From contig JAUHXH010000002.1 of the NCBI GenBank assembly GCA_030427085.1, forward strand, positions 248,001 through 312,000: a stretch of 64,000 nt of DNA, written 5' to 3'. The notes beneath the pieces are model-generated. The model did no database searches. It saw nothing but the letters and a program-made list of their open reading frames with translations, and was not told where the DNA came from. This DNA is from Gammaproteobacteria bacterium. Its GTDB lineage: Bacteria; Pseudomonadota; Gammaproteobacteria; Pseudomonadales; Halieaceae. The translations under genes were made by a program, and so were the position numbers. This document shows positions 60,875 to 64,000 of the stretch, piece by piece (the stretch's first letter is position 1; every line of letters begins with the position of its first letter).

Positions 60875-61542
60875 CGGCTCAGCCGCCAGCCATTGCTGCG
60901 ATACAGGGCGTAGAGCAGCACCAGCGAGAACACCACCAGCCCAGCGGCCATCTGGTGGGCCTGGTCGAATTGCAGGGATTCCACGCGATCGTAGAGGGCC
61001 GTGCTGAGTACCTGTGTCTCTCCAGGGATATTGCCACCGATCATTAACACCACACCGAACTCTCCCACGGTATGTGCGAAGCCGAGGCTGCCCGCCAGCA
61101 CGAAACTGCGACGTGTCAGCGGGAGCACCACCGAGCGAAACTGATCTATTGGGTTGGCGCCGAGGGTGGCTGCCGCCTCCAGCAATGGTTTGGGTAGCTG
61201 GCTAAAGGCGGCCTGCAGGGGTTGCACCACGAAGGGCAGGGAGTACAGCACCGAGCCGATCACCAGCGCTGGAAAGCTGAAGGCGAGTCGCTCACCGCTC
61301 AGCCGTTCCCAGGTTTGGCCCAGGGCCGCATCGGGAGCCATGGCGATCAGCAGATAAAAACCCAGCACGGTGGGTGGCAGCACCAGCGGCAGTGCTACCA
61401 CGGCCTCAATCGCCGCACCAAAACGGCTGTGCTGGCGTGATAACCACCAGGCCAGCGGTGTGCCGAGCAGCAATAGCCAGAATGTGGTGACGCCGGCGAG
61501 TTTGAGCGTCACCCAGATTACAGTGAGCAGGGCTTCATCCAT
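60871..61542 (-). CDS. modB: molybdate ABC transporter permease ModB
   Basis: A 223-residue inner-membrane permease with about five helices. The EAA-type coupling loop reads EAAATLGANPIDQFRSVVLPL near residues 138-158, and LPLVLPPTVLGFYLL near 52-66 is typical of ModB. ATG 61542 overlaps modA by 8 bases; a TTG at 61551 is an alternative start. Confidence 0.94.
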   Translation of the reverse strand: MDEALLTVIWVTLKLAGVTTFWLLLLGTPLAWWLSRQHSRFGAAIEAVVALPLVLPPTVLGFYLLIAMAPDAALGQTWERLSGERLAFSFPALVIGSVLYSLPFVVQPLQAAFSQLPKPLLEAAATLGANPIDQFRSVVLPLTRRSFVLAGSLGFAHTVGEFGVVLMIGGNIPGETQVLSTALYDRVESLQFDQAHQMAAGLVVFSLVLLYALYRSNGWRLSR

Positions 61543-62257
61543 TGCAACCAAGATACCCGTTACTCGCTAGCCGCGCTTGTGTACTGGAACTCAGGAGGTA
61601 AGTCATGAAAGCCGTGGCTGCGTCGGACTGCAACGGCTGCGTGAGTCGCACCGCGAAATGTTCCAGCGGCGCATGCCAGTCGGAAGGAATCGCACTGTGG
61701 GCGACGTCAAATCGTTTGGCCAAAGGCAGTGGTACCAGCGCGAGGTCGACTGTGTTCTGCTGCCAGAGTTGGAATGCCTGCAGCGCGTTTTGTGCCCGTA
61801 CCAGTTTGCGCTGCGCTCCCGCGACAAAGGCATCGCGCTCAAGGATCTGCTCCGCTGCCCTGCCATAGGGTGCTGTGGCGGGGTTAGCGATGGCCAGTGA
61901 CAGCGCCGGATCGGCGAGTGTGCTCAGGTCTTCGGCGCCGATCAGTACCAGTTGGCCCCGGGCAAAACATCGGGGTTCGTCTGCAGCCAGCCCGGCGGCT
62001 GCCAGTCGAGCCGGACTGTCGGCGTCGGCCGCGAGAAACAGGCCATAGGGCGCACCGTGGAGGATCTGGCTATAGAGTGCTCCGGTGGAGGCGGCAGTGA
62101 TCCGGGGCGCAACGTGGTGATTGCGTGGATACTGCGTGGCAAGCTCCTCGGCGTCGGGCTTGAAGCTTGCCGCTACGGCAATGTGGAGGGCGTTAGCGTG
62201 TGCCACCACCGTCAGCAGTAGACAGGCCAGGGGCAACACTAGCGTGGCCAAAGGCAT
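61535..62257 (-). CDS. modA: molybdate-binding periplasmic protein ModA
   Basis: The substrate-binding component of the molybdate importer. The 240-residue product has a signal peptide (about residues 1-22, ending AHANA), the binding-site serine motif AVAASFKP near 27-34, TAASTGALYSQILHGAPYG near 54-72, and NPATAPYGRAAEQ near 122-134. ATG 62257 was chosen because it starts a good signal peptide; the frame continues to 62368 into comF. It lies 23 bases after comF, leaving no room for its own operator. Confidence 0.92.
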   Translation of the reverse strand: MPLATLVLPLACLLLTVVAHANALHIAVAASFKPDAEELATQYPRNHHVAPRITAASTGALYSQILHGAPYGLFLAADADSPARLAAAGLAADEPRCFARGQLVLIGAEDLSTLADPALSLAIANPATAPYGRAAEQILERDAFVAGAQRKLVRAQNALQAFQLWQQNTVDLALVPLPLAKRFDVAHSAIPSDWHAPLEHFAVRLTQPLQSDAATAFMTYLLSSSTQARLASNGYLGCNG

Positions 62258-62280
62258 TGTAGGGACTTTCACGTTGGCTG

Positions 62281-63120
62281 TTACTCCGGCCGCGGGCGGC
62301 CAGTATGCCGGATAATGGCTGGCGCTGCAGTGCGGTGTGAAGGCGCAGGTGTTCTGGCCAGACACCATAGTTGAATTTCCCTCGCGCCGGCGGCGCGTAG
62401 CACCTGGGCCGCGGCGCGCGCTGTTGCACCGGTGGTCATCACGTCATCCACCAGCGCGACCGACAGGCCCGAAACCGGGGTCTGTCCCGCTTTTATTGAG
62501 TGGGCCTGGTGGCGATCCCGCGCTCGTGCATCCAGGGCTGCCTGCTGGCGCGTGTAGAAGGCGCGGCGCAACGCGTTATTTGCCACCGGGATGTTGAACG
62601 GTGACGTGGTGGCGATGGCCTGGGCCAGTAGTTGAGCCTGGTTGAAACCGCGCCACAGCAGGCGGGACCAGTGCATGGGTACGGGCACCAGTAAATTCGG
62701 TGGATCATCTATCGCAGCGGCACGCTGCCACAAATCAGCGAACAGCGGTGTTAACTGCCGTTCGCGACCGTACTTCCAGCGGTGGATCAGTTGCGCCAGC
62801 AGGTCGGAATACACCCAGGGCACGATAGCTGAGTCCCAGGGTGGCGGCTGGCGCAGACAGCGTCCGCAGCGCTCGCCAGTTACCTGGGGTAGAGCGCAGC
62901 GTGGGCAGGCGGCGGTATTGCGTTGCAGATCCCGGGTGCAACCCTTACAGAGCGGCACGGCCCGTTGGCTGGGGAGTTGGCACAGGGCGCAGCGCAATGG
63001 GAACAGCGTGTGTAGCAGGCCTGGGGTGACGTTGTTAACCTTTGCTTCTCTCTCAGGTTGACTGTGGTCGTGTCCGGGGTATGATTCGTTCTTTCCGACG
63101 TGTTCTTCTGGTAGCCCCAT
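62281..63120 (-). CDS. comF: ComF-family amidophosphoribosyltransferase-like protein
   Basis: ComF proteins are cytoplasmic helicase-associated factors linked to DNA uptake; the family has a zinc-ribbon and a phosphoribosyltransferase fold. Zinc-type cysteine pairs are clear (CALC, CKGC, CPRC, CGRC, between about residues 44 and 87), and the PRPP loop reads [18 protein letters not shown] near 226-243. The only ATG start (63120) gives 279 residues, but its first 40 codons overlap the bioB promoter and BirA operator and are poorly family-like. The true start may be a rare codon near 62997-63005. It heads the comF-modABC-srkA string. Confidence 0.82.
   Translation of the reverse strand: MGLPEEHVGKNESYPGHDHSQPEREAKVNNVTPGLLHTLFPLRCALCQLPSQRAVPLCKGCTRDLQRNTAACPRCALPQVTGERCGRCLRQPPPWDSAIVPWVYSDLLAQLIHRWKYGRERQLTPLFADLWQRAAAIDDPPNLLVPVPMHWSRLLWRGFNQAQLLAQAIATTSPFNIPVANNALRRAFYTRQQAALDARARDRHQAHSIKAGQTPVSGLSVALVDDVMTTGATARAAAQVLRAAGAREIQLWCLARTPAPSHRTAAPAIIRHTGRPRPE
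63032..63064 (+). promoter_or_regulatory. BirA operator of the biotin genes
   Basis: TTGTTAACC (63032-63040) and GGTTGACTG (63056-63064) are separated by 15 bases, matching the BirA site TTGTnAACC-n14-16-GGTTkACAA at 8 of 9 and about 7 of 9 positions. The right half overlaps the bioB -35 box. Biotinyl-AMP-loaded BirA should repress bioB here. Confidence 0.8.
63058..63085 (+). promoter_or_regulatory. bioB promoter
   Basis: TTGACT (63058-63063, 5 of 6) and TATGAT (63080-63085, 5 of 6) are separated by 16 bases. The transcript start near 63092 leaves a leader of about 27 bases before the bioB ATG. Confidence 0.75.
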
Positions 63121-64000
63121 GACAGTATCCAGCCCAACAGCAGTGATTCAGCCCGCCGCCCCCAGTCAGTCTGACATTCGCCATGACTGGAGCCGCAGCG
63201 AGGTGGAGGCGCTATTCGCGCTGCCATTCAACGATCTGATGTTTCGCGCCCACAGTTTGCACCGGCAGTATTTTGACCCCAATGAAGTGCAGGTGAGCAC
63301 ACTGCTTTCCATCAAAACCGGCGCGTGCCCGGAAGATTGCGCCTATTGCCCCCAGAGCACTCGCTACGAAACCGGCCTGGAGCCGGAAAAGCTGATGGAA
63401 GTGGAGAAGGTGCTGCAACAGGCGGCTGCGGCAAAAAGCAGCGGCGCGTCGCGCTTCTGCATGGGCGCTGCGTGGCGCTCCCCCAAGGACCGCGATCTGC
63501 CCTACATTGTGGCCATGGTGAAAGGCGTACGGGACATGGGCCTGGAAACCTGCATGACTATCGGCATGCTGAGCGAGTCCCAGGCCCAAACCCTGGCGGA
63601 AGCGGGTCTGGACTACTACAACCACAACCTGGATACCTCGCCGGAATACTACGGCGACATCATCACCACGCGCACCTATCAGGACCGCCTTGAAACCCTG
63701 TCTCACGTGCGTGATGCCGGCATGAAAATCTGCAGTGGCGGTATCGTCGGAATGGGCGAAACGGCCAGTGACCGCGCGGGTTTGCTCCAGCAGTTGGCCA
63801 ACTTGCCGGTGCATCCGGAAAGTGTGCCCATCAACATGCTGGTGCGCGTGGAAGGTACCCCGCTGGCCCACGAGGCCGACATGGACCCCTTTGATTTCAT
63901 CCGCACCATCGCCGTGGCGCGCATCCTGATGCCGGCATCCCACGTGCGCCTGTCGGCTGGCCGCGAAGAGATGAACGATGAGATGCACGCACTGGCCTAC
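63119..64000 (+). CDS. bioB: biotin synthase, 5' part (cut by window end)
   Basis: A radical-SAM enzyme that inserts sulfur into dethiobiotin. The 294 residues present include the 4Fe-4S cysteines C70, C74 and C77 in [12 protein letters not shown], the SAM region [12 protein letters not shown] near 115-126, and [12 protein letters not shown] near 167-178, with the C-terminal part missing. ATG 63119 shares two bases with the divergent comF ATG. The frame is open at the window end. Confidence 0.97.
   Translation, partial: MTVSSPTAVIQPAAPSQSDIRHDWSRSEVEALFALPFNDLMFRAHSLHRQYFDPNEVQVSTLLSIKTGACPEDCAYCPQSTRYETGLEPEKLMEVEKVLQQAAAAKSSGASRFCMGAAWRSPKDRDLPYIVAMVKGVRDMGLETCMTIGMLSESQAQTLAEAGLDYYNHNLDTSPEYYGDIITTRTYQDRLETLSHVRDAGMKICSGGIVGMGETASDRAGLLQQLANLPVHPESVPINMLVRVEGTPLAHEADMDPFDFIRTIAVARILMPASHVRLSAGREEMNDEMHALAY

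Noticed and set aside
62258-62280. ModE operator or molybdenum cofactor riboswitch before modA
   Set aside because: Only 23 bases separate comF and modA, leaving no room for either.

Overview
The window is chromosomal DNA of a free-living, probably marine, gammaproteobacterium. The base composition is GC-rich, genes are closely packed, and no gap between genes exceeds about 285 bases. The gene order from tatC to hemE (25.9-56.4 kb: tatCBA, hisEI, ubiBJE, DUF971, hslUV, SPOR protein, argS, priA, rpmE, malic enzyme, ponA, pilMNOPQ, aroKB, gltBD, hemE) is the order known from Pseudomonas. Differences from that template, the TonB receptors and the acyl-CoA dehydrogenases point to the Cellvibrionales side (Halieaceae or Spongiibacteraceae-like). 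That placement is inference from context, not from a marker gene. I saw no rRNA, tRNA, CRISPR array, insertion sequence, integrase or prophage.

Layout. 1-4 kb: the 3' part of radA, a PilZ protein, a secreted unknown and ettA. 4-6.5 kb: an iron-linked membrane operon (DUF3649, PepSY reductase-like protein, DUF3325) whose sigma70 -10 box lies inside a Fur box, with an unannotated 24-codon ORF as the first cistron. 6.5-10 kb: palindrome-rich DNA, a small secreted protein, ugd and glyA. 10-14.3 kb: a TonB-dependent receptor behind 11-bp-phased Pho half-sites, then a Tat-exported PhoD phosphatase, likely a phosphorus-scavenging unit. 14.3-22.2 kb: an AraC regulator divergent from two acyl-CoA dehydrogenases, a second TonB receptor and an acyl-CoA ligase. 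The two dehydrogenases carry complementary halves of the usual active-site motifs, the mark of alpha2beta2 enzymes such as those of steroid side-chain oxidation. This is the best candidate for a little-described catabolic system here. 22.2-25.8 kb: an ABC exporter and an MscS channel.

25.9-38 kb is a leftward housekeeping block with a good sigma32 promoter before hslVU. rpmE stands alone between its promoter with a roughly 100-nt leader and a bidirectional terminator. 42.5-56.4 kb runs rightward through the type IV pilus assembly genes, shikimate genes, glutamate synthase and haem synthesis. 56.4-63.1 kb holds cysE, a TrmB-like methyltransferase, a hexapeptide acyltransferase, and a leftward comF-modABC-srkA string of overlapping genes. 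The window ends in bioB, whose promoter and BirA operator sit inside the first codons of the only ATG-initiated comF reading frame.

The regulatory calls (Fur, Pho, sigma32, BirA, AraC repeats) were found by eye against consensus sequences and are the most testable new content.
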